Shown: one piece after another, positions 8,286 through 17,340 of the stretch
Layout of the letters: every line of letters begins with the position of its first letter
Position numbering within the stretch: the stretch's first letter is position 1
Origin: G020353115 sp964389685
GTDB lineage: Bacteria > Bacteroidota > Bacteroidia > Bacteroidales > VadinHA17
DNA length: 64,000 bases
Assembly (NCBI GenBank): GCA_964389685.1
Contig: CAYMFM010000015.1
Coordinates: 1-64,000 of the forward strand
Direction: 5' to 3'
Notes under the pieces: model-generated
What the model saw: the letters and a program-made list of their open reading frames with translations, nothing else
The model's database searches: none
What the model was told of the DNA's origin: nothing
Translations under genes and position numbers: made by a program

Positions 8286-10115
8286 ATGAACAAAGGATCT
8301 ATTATCGTATTAATGTTGATGTTGTGTTTAGCAGTTACTGGCCAGGAATTTGACTTATATCGCATTTCCCCTTACCCAACCTTAGAGGAGAAAGATGGAC
8401 TGCTTGAACCCTTTACTCTAAAGTATTCACCATTAGGACAAAAAGGAATCACCCTACGTGATTCGGTTTATTTTTTTACCTGGAGTACTGCTCATTCTCT
8501 TTGGAATAATGCCTCAAGCACATTGTATACTTACGATGACAATTATTACCGGATAAATTCAAGAAAAAGAGAATGGGTTTCTGATTCATGGGAAAACAAG
8601 CAATTGCTGGAATTTTTTTATGATGATAAAGGAAACCGGGTGCGGGAACTTGAACAAACCTGGAACAGTGGTGAACAAACCTGGATCAATATACGACAAA
8701 AGCTTTTTCATTTTAATGAATACCAAAACCTCACCGATTATGTTGTTCAGAAATGGAATGGAATGCAGTCATCCTGGGAAGATTCTTTGCAATATCTCTA
8801 CGACTATGATGAAGATCAAAACTGGACTTATTGGGAAAAACAGACCTGGAACCCTGATAGTCTTAAATGGATAAGCAACATACGGTTTATCTATTCATAT
8901 CAGGAAGAAGATTTGACATCTTTTGTCCGACAAGAAAAGGACTCTATCTATTGGATTAATACCGATTCGAGTTCCTATTCGTATAACCAGACTGGAAATA
9001 TGATTGAAGAAACTCAATACCAATGGATAGTAGTTGATTCCATCTGGAAAGAAAGAACAATCATTAGTTATTCCTATAATCAGGAAGAAATGGTTAATGA
9101 AAAGCTGTATAGATCCTGGGATGGTGATAGCTGGAAAAACTTTGCACTTTACACCTACCACTATATTGAATTTGGCGGTGTATCTGAAATTGTGGGTTTT
9201 CTTTGGCATACAACTACCTGGGATTTTTATGTGAGATATTTGTTCGATTACGACGAACATGGTGCACTGATCAGAGAGACAGATCAGGTTTGGTCAGAAG
9301 GAGAAGCAGACTGGATCAATGAGCACAAATGGGAATACTATTACACTCATTTCATTGAGCCGTTTCATGCATACATCAGTGACAGCACAAACGTTTCCTG
9401 TTACGGATATTCCGATGGAACAGCCACCGTTACAATAACGGGAGGGATGCCGCCCTACACCATTCTCTGGAATGACCCGCAAAGCAACACCAACCCTACA
9501 GTATATGATCTTTCAGCCGACCAATATTATACGGTAACGGTTACGGATGCTAATCTGAATACCGTTTCCGATAGTGTCATGCTTTCACAACCGCCGGAGA
9601 TCATTACCGGTCCGATCTATGGTGAGGTTAATGTGAACCAGAATGATACCGTTACCTACTGGGTTGAATCGGATACTTCTTCATTCTATTCCTGGTCTGT
9701 TATGCACGGGGAGATCCTCTCAACACAGGGAGGTGACACGATCGTTGTGGTATGGACACAACCTGGTCAGGGTAAGGTCTCAGTATTTGAAACCACAATG
9801 AACGGCTGCGAGGGAGATACCGTTCACGTTTCCGTCTCCATCTCACCCACTTCAATTGAAAAACCCCGATTCGGGCATTTAAAAATCTACCCAAATCCGG
9901 CAAACCAATGGATAACGGTTCAACTTGCAGCACAAGAATTTAACCCATGGGATCTTGAAATTCTTGATATGACAGGGAAAACGATACGATCATTTCGCTC
10001 AATAACCAAAAACAAATTCCAGGTATCCCTGGATAATCTGTCACAGGGGATCTATTTCTTCCGGATCACAAATTCTTCCGGTGTTGAAATTCGGAAGGTT
10101 GTAGTGGAGAGATAG
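8286..10115 (+). CDS. T9SS-secreted surface protein with repeats and SprB domain
   Basis: The 609-residue protein has a signal peptide (to about residue 20) and then ~330 residues of Trp/Tyr-rich repeats of about 30 residues, each with a W...W spacing and a Tyr-Asp or Tyr-Ser-Tyr turn (YDYDEDQN, YSYNQTGNM, YSYNQEEM, FDYDEHGA), resembling YD-type or tail-like repeats. An SprB repeat follows (CYGYSDGTATVTITGG...), then a PKD-like segment, and finally a type A T9SS sorting domain (LKIYPNPANQWITVQL ... GIYFFRI). It is predicted to be exported by T9SS and attached to the cell surface. Its ligand is unknown. Confidence 0.85.
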   Translation: MNKGSIIVLMLMLCLAVTGQEFDLYRISPYPTLEEKDGLLEPFTLKYSPLGQKGITLRDSVYFFTWSTAHSLWNNASSTLYTYDDNYYRINSRKREWVSDSWENKQLLEFFYDDKGNRVRELEQTWNSGEQTWINIRQKLFHFNEYQNLTDYVVQKWNGMQSSWEDSLQYLYDYDEDQNWTYWEKQTWNPDSLKWISNIRFIYSYQEEDLTSFVRQEKDSIYWINTDSSSYSYNQTGNMIEETQYQWIVVDSIWKERTIISYSYNQEEMVNEKLYRSWDGDSWKNFALYTYHYIEFGGVSEIVGFLWHTTTWDFYVRYLFDYDEHGALIRETDQVWSEGEADWINEHKWEYYYTHFIEPFHAYISDSTNVSCYGYSDGTATVTITGGMPPYTILWNDPQSNTNPTVYDLSADQYYTVTVTDANLNTVSDSVMLSQPPEIITGPIYGEVNVNQNDTVTYWVESDTSSFYSWSVMHGEILSTQGGDTIVVVWTQPGQGKVSVFETTMNGCEGDTVHVSVSISPTSIEKPRFGHLKIYPNPANQWITVQLAAQEFNPWDLEILDMTGKTIRSFRSITKNKFQVSLDNLSQGIYFFRITNSSGVEIRKVVVER

Positions 10116-10164
10116 TGTACCCCCATTTTTTTCTGCACCTCGACTGTTGAAATGATAATCCATC

Positions 10165-11034
10165 TCAGGACCGTAGGGCTGACTGGTGAATATGATTTGA
10201 AATGACTTTATTCAATCCGTCGATGTACTCCTTTGTCTTTGTTTTCCCAAAGATCTTCTCATACTTCCGGGTCAGAGAAGAGCGGATATCACTTTCCCAC
10301 TCAAACCAGGAGAGGGTTGATATTTTACCGGGTATTTTCTTTTCAAAGGTTCTTCTGATGATGTTCACCTGTGTCTGAAAAGCCATGTAAGCTTTGATCA
10401 GGCATTTGAATTCGGGGGATAAATAATTTTCCAGCAGCCGGATCTCGCTGGGCAGCACTTCATAGGTCATTTCATAAAAGCTGCTGAACCGCTTTTCCCA
10501 GTTAATGAAATGGATGAAATAATTGGATATCTGAAACACTTCTTGGCTCTTCTTTGGATCGATGCTTTTCACAAATAGTCCCTTGATCTCGTTCAGGTAT
10601 AATTCTTTGATGTTGTCGTCCAGGATATGAGCAATATCGGTTGTGTGTTTTACATATTCTGTTCCAACGTTATGTGCAGTAAAATTCTTTTCATCAAACG
10701 GCTGGTTGAATGAGATGATCTTTTCAATCAGCTGTATTTCATCCATCAGCAGGTCATAGATCGGAAATAACTTTTCTTTAAAGATGAGGGTATAAAATTT
10801 TTCAGTGTAGTATCCCTGCAGAGCATGCTTGAGCAACTCCTGTTGGTTGTCAATAAGGTTTTTTATGTCACTGCGATATAGCTGGCAGTAATCGGCAATT
10901 TTGCTGCGAATGTGTATGGTTTTGTCATTATAGGATATTTTCAATTCAACCGGATAGAAGTCCTCCGCTGAATAGGGACTGCCGGATTCGGATGTATTGA
11001 GATAATGCTCGATTTTCAAGGTAAACTCTGCCAT
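10165..11034 (-). CDS. conserved hypothetical protein
   Basis: The family of this ~289-residue soluble, mostly helical, charged protein is not recognised. It has no signal peptide or membrane segment. A longer frame begins at 11124 (30 extra codons), but those codons run through AT-rich promoter-like sequence, and MAEFTLKIEHYLN at 11034 is the more natural start. The gene is divergent from the MFS transporter gene. The shared ~245-bp region holds a LacI-type operator, so it may respond to maltodextrin as well. Function is unknown. Confidence 0.7.
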   Translation of the reverse strand: MAEFTLKIEHYLNTSESGSPYSAEDFYPVELKISYNDKTIHIRSKIADYCQLYRSDIKNLIDNQQELLKHALQGYYTEKFYTLIFKEKLFPIYDLLMDEIQLIEKIISFNQPFDEKNFTAHNVGTEYVKHTTDIAHILDDNIKELYLNEIKGLFVKSIDPKKSQEVFQISNYFIHFINWEKRFSSFYEMTYEVLPSEIRLLENYLSPEFKCLIKAYMAFQTQVNIIRRTFEKKIPGKISTLSWFEWESDIRSSLTRKYEKIFGKTKTKEYIDGLNKVISNHIHQSALRS

Positions 11035-11119
11035 TATTTGGGAATTGAGGGTTAAAAAAACGAAATCAACCGACAATTTACAAAATGTTTGAATGTTTTT
11101 GAATTTTTTTTGATTTTGT

Positions 11120-11135
11120 CGCAAACGTTTGAAAC
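11120..11135. promoter_or_regulatory. candidate LacI-family operator
   Basis: The site reads CGCAAACGTTTGAAAC, with the 10-bp palindrome CAAACGTTTG at 11122-11131. The same CGCAAACGTTTGAAA string recurs at 34788-34802 beside the LacI regulator and susC. LacI/GalR proteins characteristically bind palindromes with a central CG. It lies about 90 bp upstream of the MFS -7 box and about 85 bp upstream of the start of the divergent hypothetical gene. Confidence 0.65.
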
Positions 11136-11222
11136 AACCGCTTCCTTTAATCTTTTGAGTTTTTTACACCCATCTGCCTGATAATAAACGGGATAAAAAG
11201 GATATAATTCAATTTTTATCGC

Positions 11223-11230
11223 TATTTTTG
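11223..11230 (+). promoter_or_regulatory. -7 promoter box of the MFS/GH65 operon
   Basis: TATTTTTG matches TAnnTTTG exactly. Transcription would start near 11237, which argues against an in-frame ATG at 11239 as the translation start and supports ATG 11281. Confidence 0.5.
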
Positions 11231-11280
11231 AATAGGGAGTGTATAAACTTTACAACCTCTCTTTCCAAGATATTTTTAGC

Positions 11281-13020
11281 ATGAAAGCAAAACCTAAACT
11301 TCGTTTTTGGCAAATATGGAACATGAGTTTCGGATTCTTCGGGATCCAGTTTGGATTCGCACTTCAGAATGCAAATGTAAGCCGGATTTTTGAAACCCTT
11401 GGAGCGAGTGTCGATAGTATCCCAATATTGTGGATTGCTGCGCCCGTTACCGGTTTGATCATTCAACCCATTATCGGCCACATGAGTGATAATACATGGA
11501 ACCGGCTTGGTAGAAGAAGGCCTTATTTTCTCACGGGGGCTATTCTTGCTTCCATTGCCTTGCTCATTATGCCGAACTCACCGGTTCTCTGGGTTGCTGC
11601 CGGCATGTTATGGATCATGGATGCATCCATCAACATCTCCATGGAGCCCTTTCGTGCCTTTGTAGGAGATATGCTTCCATCAAACCAGCGAACCATGGGT
11701 TTTTCAATGCAAAGTTTCTTTATTGGAACAGGTGCAATCATCGCTTCAGCACTTCCATGGATAATGACAAATTGGTTTCACATATCAAATACAGCGGGTG
11801 AAGGAGAAATTCCTCCATCGGTAAAATTCTCATTTTATATCGGGGGATTGGTTTTCTTTTTAGCTGTTCTCTGGACAGTTACACGGACAAAAGAGTATTC
11901 GCCGGATGAGTTAAAAGAATTCTCTGAGGAAGCGAAAGAAAAAGCTTCATCAGATTATTCGACACACGACGAGCGTCCAATTGCTTATAATCGGTTAACC
12001 CGAAGTGGTCTGATCTGGCTAATCATCAGTGCCTCCCTCTTTTTGCTATTCTACTATTTTATCTTCATGGATTATGGTTTAGGCGTGTTGTTTGTCGGAG
12101 GTGCTCTCTTTGGTATCCTGCAATTGATTGTTGGCTGGCTCACCCATCAGAAGAAAACAGAGAGCGGAATGGTTGTGGTAATTAATGATCTTTTTAAAAT
12201 GCCAAAAACGATGAAACAACTGGCCCTGGTCCAGTTCTTTTCATGGTTTGCCCTGTTTTCTATGTGGATATACACGACAGCCGGTGTTACCAGTACAAAA
12301 TATGACATGGGACTTGACCGCGAAACACATGCTGATCTGGTTCGTACTGTTGAGCAACTTAAACTGTTGGATGAAGCTGTGCAGTGGGAAAACATTGGCC
12401 TGGTTGAAGAGGATTTAGACAGGTTATCACAGCGCTTTGAAGAAGGAGAAGAAGTAGTGGCATCCATGAGAATTGTAAAATTCTTTGTAGATGAGCATAA
12501 GAAGGAGTTTATCGATTTGAAGCCTCAATCAGTTGCCGTGCTGGAGCGAATACAAAAAGAGTATAATACCGGGGCAGATTGGGTTGGCATGTTAATGGCT
12601 GTCTACAACGGTTTCGCTGCGATAATGGCATTTTTGATCATGTGGATGGCAAAGCTGACCAACCGGAAAACAGTACATGCCATCAGTCTGGTTGTGGGGG
12701 GTGTGAGTATGGCGTCTTTTTTCTTCATTAAGAATCCAACCATGTTAATGATACCTGAGCTGGGCATAGGACTTGCATGGGCAGCTATTCTTGCCATGCC
12801 GTATGCAATACTCACAGGTTCCCTCCCTTCCCATAAGATGGGAACCTATATGGGCATTTTCAATTTTTTTATTGTGATTCCGCAAATTACTGCAGCAGCT
12901 ATCCTGGGTTTTTTTATTAGAATCCTGTTTGAAAATCAAGCGATTTACGCCTTGTTACTTGGGGGATGCTCCCTGCTTATAGCAGCATTTCTGGTTTTGT
13001 TTGTTGAAGATAAAGACTAA
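11281..13020 (+). CDS. SLC45-like MFS maltose/maltooligosaccharide transporter
   Basis: The protein is an inner-membrane sugar permease that would bring maltose or short maltodextrins into the cytoplasm for the phosphorylase encoded next. It shows MFS signatures of the SLC45/GPH type: LWIAAPVTGLIIQPIIGHMS, the loop NRLGRRRPYFL and DMLPSNQRTMGFSMQ. About twelve membrane helices are visible. An unusual ~85-residue hydrophilic, Glu-rich helical insertion sits between TM7 and TM8 (12307-12567). Start 11281 (MKAKPKLRFW) is chosen because an earlier ATG (11239) is at the predicted transcription start. The GH65 gene follows 10 bp after the stop. Confidence 0.88.
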   Translation: MKAKPKLRFWQIWNMSFGFFGIQFGFALQNANVSRIFETLGASVDSIPILWIAAPVTGLIIQPIIGHMSDNTWNRLGRRRPYFLTGAILASIALLIMPNSPVLWVAAGMLWIMDASINISMEPFRAFVGDMLPSNQRTMGFSMQSFFIGTGAIIASALPWIMTNWFHISNTAGEGEIPPSVKFSFYIGGLVFFLAVLWTVTRTKEYSPDELKEFSEEAKEKASSDYSTHDERPIAYNRLTRSGLIWLIISASLFLLFYYFIFMDYGLGVLFVGGALFGILQLIVGWLTHQKKTESGMVVVINDLFKMPKTMKQLALVQFFSWFALFSMWIYTTAGVTSTKYDMGLDRETHADLVRTVEQLKLLDEAVQWENIGLVEEDLDRLSQRFEEGEEVVASMRIVKFFVDEHKKEFIDLKPQSVAVLERIQKEYNTGADWVGMLMAVYNGFAAIMAFLIMWMAKLTNRKTVHAISLVVGGVSMASFFFIKNPTMLMIPELGIGLAWAAILAMPYAILTGSLPSHKMGTYMGIFNFFIVIPQITAAAILGFFIRILFENQAIYALLLGGCSLLIAAFLVLFVEDKD

Positions 13021-13030
13021 AAGATTTACA

Positions 13031-15346
13031 ATGAGTTCCTACCTGAAACATGATGAATGGTTGATTATTGAGGATGGTTTTAATCCTGAAAACAACCGGG
13101 CTTCGGAAAGTATTTTTTCACTAGGTAATGGTAAGATGGGGCAGCGGGCAAATTTTGAAGAAGCATATAGCGGGGATACACTCCAGGGAAATTATATTGC
13201 AGGTGTTTATTATCCGGATAAAACCCGCGTGGGATGGTGGAAGATCGGCTATCCGGAATATTTTGCCAAAGTGCTTAATGCTGCCAACTGGATTGGTATT
13301 GATGTTGAGATCAATGATAAAACCCTTGACCTGGCAAAATGCAGGATTCTGTCGTTCCGCAGGACCCTGAATATGAAGAAAGGTTACCTGGAACGTTCGT
13401 TTACAGCAGAACTACCCGGAGGGGAGAAGGTAACGGTTGAATCCATCCGGTTCCTTAGCATTGTCATGCCGGAGATCGGTGCCATACAATATTCGGTTAA
13501 ACCGGTCAATTTCACCGGTAAGATAACAATCACACCCTATATCGATCTGGATGTACGGAATGAAGATGCAAACTATGGTGAACAATTCTGGGAGGAGGTC
13601 AACAGGGAAACAGGAAATGGCGAAGGATACATCCTTGGCAAGACTAAAAAACTCGATTTCAACGTGTGCACAGGGATGAAATTCAACCTTCTGAAAAACG
13701 GTAAACCCATCCGTTATGACATAACCAGAAATGAACGCGAAAAATACCTGGAAAACTCCTGCTCTATTCAGTTACAACAGGAAGAAATACTGACAATCTT
13801 TAAGTATGCAGTTAATCTCACTTCCCTTGATTATAGACCGGGTGAGTTGATGCATGAAGCCGAACAGGTACTGAAAATTGCGTTCACGATCGGTTTTGAA
13901 AACCTGCTCGCCGAACATACAAAGGCATGGATCATGAAGTGGGACGATAGCGATATCCGGATTGGAGGTGATGTGGCTGCTCAACAGGGAATACGTTTTA
14001 ATATTTTCCATCTGAATCAAACCTATACCGGGGAAGACGAAAGATTGAATATCGGGCCGAAAGGATTTACCGGTGAAAAATACGGTGGCAGTACCTACTG
14101 GGATACCGAAGCATTTGTTTTTCCATTCTACCTCTGCACGACAAATCCCGACGTGAGTAAAAAACTATTGTTATACCGCTATAAGCACCTTGGAAAAGCG
14201 ATTGAGAATGCTCAAAAACTGGGGTTTATAAATGGAGCAGCCTTATACCCAATGGTAACCATGAATGGAGAGGAGTGTCATAATGAGTGGGAAATCACCT
14301 TTGAAGAGATCCACCGCAATGGTGCCATTGCTTATGCCATCTATAATTATGTGAGACATACCGGCGATCACAAATACATTGAGGATTATGGTTTGGAAGT
14401 GTTGATGGCTATTTCCCGGTTCTGGAGCCAGAGAGTCAACTTCTCGGAACCCAAACAGAAATATGTTATCCTTGGAGTCACCGGCCCAAACGAATATGAG
14501 AACAACGTGAACAATAACTGGTATACCAATACCATTGCTGCATGGACCCTTGATTATACCATTGGACATATCCATTCACTCAGGAACAGCAACCCGCGAA
14601 GATTCCGGGAAATTGTTGCAAAGTTGAGTTTTGATTTTGAAAAAGAGACCAGCCTGTGGAGAGATATCGTTGATAACTTATACTTCCCATACGATGAGGA
14701 AGGCCAGATCTTTCTGCAGCAGGATGGATATCTGGATAAGGAGCAATCTCTTGCTGAAGAGATTGACCCGAGCCAGCGTCCAATTAATCAACATTGGTCA
14801 TGGGACAGGATTTTGCGATCACCTTTTATTAAACAGGCCGATGTTTTGCAGGGTATCTATTTCTTTGAAGAGCATTATGACAAAGAGACCATAAGGCGGA
14901 ATTTCAATTTTTACGAACCACGAACAGTTCACGAATCCTCCCTCTCGGCATGTATACATTCTATATTGGCTGCAAGAATCGGCGATATTGACACAGCCTG
15001 TAATCTATACCTGAGAACGGCCAGATTGGACCTGGACGATTACAACAAAGAGGTGGCTGAAGGATTACACATTACGAGCATGGGTGGAACATGGATGGCT
15101 GTCGTGGAAGGATTTGGAGGAATGAGAATAGCGGATGGAACGATACGGTTTAATCCCCTTATCCCTGATCAGTGGAAATTCTATTCATTTAATGTTCGTT
15201 TCAAAGGCAATTTACTGAACGTGAAAGTCAATCATGAGGTAATTGAAATCAGGAACAGATCAAAAGCAACAATCCCTGTAATTCTCTACGATCAGGAATA
15301 CATGCTTGAGGGAAGGGACGATCTGGTTGTTCACAGAAAAAAGTAA
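13031..15346 (+). CDS. GH65 maltose phosphorylase
   Basis: The enzyme phosphorolyses maltose to beta-glucose 1-phosphate and glucose in the cytoplasm. The 771-residue protein has the GH65 N-terminal super-sandwich, then an (alpha/alpha)6 barrel with the general acid Glu at residue 488 in GPNEYENNVNNNWYTN and the phosphate-binding HESSLS near the C-terminal part of the barrel. The YENN context matches maltose phosphorylases better than trehalose or kojibiose phosphorylases. ATG 13031 (MSSYLKHDEW) is preferred to 13001, which would overlap the transporter gene. No beta-phosphoglucomutase gene is next to it, although one usually accompanies this enzyme. Confidence 0.88.
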   Translation: MSSYLKHDEWLIIEDGFNPENNRASESIFSLGNGKMGQRANFEEAYSGDTLQGNYIAGVYYPDKTRVGWWKIGYPEYFAKVLNAANWIGIDVEINDKTLDLAKCRILSFRRTLNMKKGYLERSFTAELPGGEKVTVESIRFLSIVMPEIGAIQYSVKPVNFTGKITITPYIDLDVRNEDANYGEQFWEEVNRETGNGEGYILGKTKKLDFNVCTGMKFNLLKNGKPIRYDITRNEREKYLENSCSIQLQQEEILTIFKYAVNLTSLDYRPGELMHEAEQVLKIAFTIGFENLLAEHTKAWIMKWDDSDIRIGGDVAAQQGIRFNIFHLNQTYTGEDERLNIGPKGFTGEKYGGSTYWDTEAFVFPFYLCTTNPDVSKKLLLYRYKHLGKAIENAQKLGFINGAALYPMVTMNGEECHNEWEITFEEIHRNGAIAYAIYNYVRHTGDHKYIEDYGLEVLMAISRFWSQRVNFSEPKQKYVILGVTGPNEYENNVNNNWYTNTIAAWTLDYTIGHIHSLRNSNPRRFREIVAKLSFDFEKETSLWRDIVDNLYFPYDEEGQIFLQQDGYLDKEQSLAEEIDPSQRPINQHWSWDRILRSPFIKQADVLQGIYFFEEHYDKETIRRNFNFYEPRTVHESSLSACIHSILAARIGDIDTACNLYLRTARLDLDDYNKEVAEGLHITSMGGTWMAVVEGFGGMRIADGTIRFNPLIPDQWKFYSFNVRFKGNLLNVKVNHEVIEIRNRSKATIPVILYDQEYMLEGRDDLVVHRKK

Positions 15347-15437
15347 CGGTCAATCAGGAATCCCCCTTTTTGTATTATCTTTATAATCCCTTACAACAAA
15401 AGAACTCAATCATACAATTGTTAAAAAATTTATAATC

Positions 15438-16517
15438 ATGGCTAAAGATAACATGAAATTCAAACCCGGCGTTTTATTTGGAAAAGAGGTTAAGGATCTT
15501 TTCGATTACGCCAATAAGAACAATTTTGCCATTCCTGCTGTGAATGTAGTAGGTACCAACTCGGTCAATGCAGTACTGGAAACAGCCAAGGAAGTAAACT
15601 CTCCGGTCATCATCCAATTTTCCAATGGAGGTGCCGTGTTTTTCGGGGGGAAAGGACTATCCAATGAAAACCAGCAGGCTGCCATCGCAGGAGGAATTTC
15701 AGGTGCACAACATGTTCATACACTAGCTGAATATTATCGTGTTCCGGTTGTACTTCACACAGATCACGCTGCAAAAAAACTGCTTCCATGGATTGACGGG
15801 TTGCTTGACGCTGGAGAAAAGTACTTCAAACAGCATGGTAAACCACTTTACAGTTCACACATGCTGGATCTTTCCGAAGAACCAATTGAGGAAAATATTG
15901 AAATTAGCAAAATGTACCTGAAACGAATGAGTAAACTCGGAATGACCCTGGAAATTGAATTGGGCGTTACCGGAGGGGAAGAAGATGGAGTGGATCATTC
16001 GGGTGTTGATAGCGCACGGTTGTATACCCAACCAGATGAAGTTGCATTTGCATACGAAGAATTGAAAAAGATCAGTGATTATTTTACCATTGCTGCAGCA
16101 TTCGGTAATGTACATGGGGTTTATAAACCGGGGAATGTTGAATTGAAACCAATCATCCTGAAAAACTCACAGGAATACATTCAGAAGAAGTTTGGAACAG
16201 GTCCAAATCCTGTGAATTTTGTATTTCATGGAGGTTCAGGATCCGAAAAACACCTGATAAAGGAAGCAATCGGGTACGGAGCGATAAAAATGAATATCGA
16301 TACGGATATGCAATGGGCATTCTGGGATGGTATACATAACTACTACAAGGAGAAGAAAGATTATTTGCAGGGACAGATCGGTAATCCGGAAGGAGAAGAT
16401 AAACCCAATAAAAAATATTACGATCCCCGTGCCTGGTTACGAAGTGGAGAGCAAAGCTTTATTAGCAGGCTAAAAGAGGCATTTGAAGACCTCAATGCGA
16501 TGAACCGGAACATCTAG
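15438..16517 (+). CDS. fbaA: class II fructose-1,6-bisphosphate aldolase
   Basis: The enzyme is a zinc-dependent glycolytic aldolase splitting fructose 1,6-bisphosphate. At 359 residues it is of the long class IIA (E. coli FbaA) type. Visible signatures are VVLHTDHAAKKLLPWIDG (metal-binding His), LEIELGVTGGEEDGVD, FGNVHGVYKPGNV and FHGGSGSEKHLI. It lies 91 bp after the maltose phosphorylase gene with a -7-like box (TATCTTTA, 15375-15382) in between, so it may have its own promoter. A hairpin terminator follows. Confidence 0.95.
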   Translation: MAKDNMKFKPGVLFGKEVKDLFDYANKNNFAIPAVNVVGTNSVNAVLETAKEVNSPVIIQFSNGGAVFFGGKGLSNENQQAAIAGGISGAQHVHTLAEYYRVPVVLHTDHAAKKLLPWIDGLLDAGEKYFKQHGKPLYSSHMLDLSEEPIEENIEISKMYLKRMSKLGMTLEIELGVTGGEEDGVDHSGVDSARLYTQPDEVAFAYEELKKISDYFTIAAAFGNVHGVYKPGNVELKPIILKNSQEYIQKKFGTGPNPVNFVFHGGSGSEKHLIKEAIGYGAIKMNIDTDMQWAFWDGIHNYYKEKKDYLQGQIGNPEGEDKPNKKYYDPRAWLRSGEQSFISRLKEAFEDLNAMNRNI

Positions 16518-16536
16518 GCTTTACCGATTTGTTTAT

Positions 16537-16580
16537 CAAAGCCGGGATGCACAGAATTTCTGCCAGTTGACCCGGCTTTG
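16537..16580 (+). terminator. hairpin terminator after fbaA
   Basis: There is a perfect 10-bp inverted repeat CAAAGCCGGG / CCCGGCTTTG with a 24-nt loop, followed by AATTTTAT. It lies 20 bp after the aldolase stop and before the esterase gene. The T-tract is weak and the loop is long, so efficiency is uncertain. Confidence 0.55.
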
Positions 16581-16608
16581 AATTTTATGATAACAATTGA
16601 TTCAGAAA

Positions 16609-17340
16609 ATGAAACCACACCGTTTATTGTTAATAGCAATTTTTTTTTCAACCGGGATTTTTTCTCTTTACCCTCAGATGAACATGAAACCAATTCACAG
16701 GCAGACTCATCAACTATTTGTTAGCAGCACAGATCCTGGTATCCAGGTTAAGTACCTTCTCTATCTTCCCAATGGGTATGATACGGGAGAGCAGAAATCC
16801 TGGCCCCTGTTATTCTTTCTGCATGGTGCCGGGGAGAGAGGAGATAGCCTTGATCTTGTAAAGATGCATGGCCCCCCGAAAATCGTTGAAACGAAAGACC
16901 TTCCCTTTCTTGTTGTGTCACCACAATGTCCTGTAAACCAAAGGTGGTCACCGGAAATCCTGAAGGAATTGCTGGATGACATCCTGCTTACTTACCGTAC
17001 AGATAAAAACAGGATTTACCTGACAGGATTAAGCATGGGAGGATTTGGGACCTGGGATCTGTCCATGAAATATCCGGAAATGTTTGCTGCCCTTGCTCCA
17101 ATTTGTGGTGGCGGTGATCCATCCCAGATGGAAAAGATTAAACATATTCCAATCTGGGTTTTTCATGGAGCGAAAGACCCTGTGGTACCTTTACAACGAT
17201 CGGAAGAGATGGTTAATGCGTTGAAGAAGATCAACGGGAATGTAAAATTCACGGTTTACCCGGAAGCCACTCATGATTCATGGACAAAGACCTACAACAA
17301 CGAGAAACTGTACGAATGGTTTCTTGAGCAGAACAAATAA
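16609..17340 (+). CDS. secreted alpha/beta-hydrolase (esterase/PHB-depolymerase-like)
   Basis: The ~243-residue protein begins with a signal peptide (MKPHRLLLIAIFFSTGIFS). It has the nucleophile elbow GLSMGGFGTW with Ser in GxSxG, the oxyanion-region phrase LLFFLHGAGERGDSLD, an Asp in HGAKDPVVP and the catalytic His in EATHDSW. This is the Esterase/phospholipase family often found beside polysaccharide loci in Bacteroidota, acting in the periplasm on acyl esters. ATG 16609 is chosen; an upstream TTG at 16597 is in frame but adds only four residues. A truncated T9SS gene begins straight after the stop in another frame. Confidence 0.82.
   Translation: MKPHRLLLIAIFFSTGIFSLYPQMNMKPIHRQTHQLFVSSTDPGIQVKYLLYLPNGYDTGEQKSWPLLFFLHGAGERGDSLDLVKMHGPPKIVETKDLPFLVVSPQCPVNQRWSPEILKELLDDILLTYRTDKNRIYLTGLSMGGFGTWDLSMKYPEMFAALAPICGGGDPSQMEKIKHIPIWVFHGAKDPVVPLQRSEEMVNALKKINGNVKFTVYPEATHDSWTKTYNNEKLYEWFLEQNK

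Noticed and set aside
11239..11280. Upstream ATG for the MFS transporter
   Set aside because: It coincides with the predicted transcription start after the TATTTTTG box at 11223-11230, and the residues before MKAKPKLRFW do not look like the family's N-terminus.
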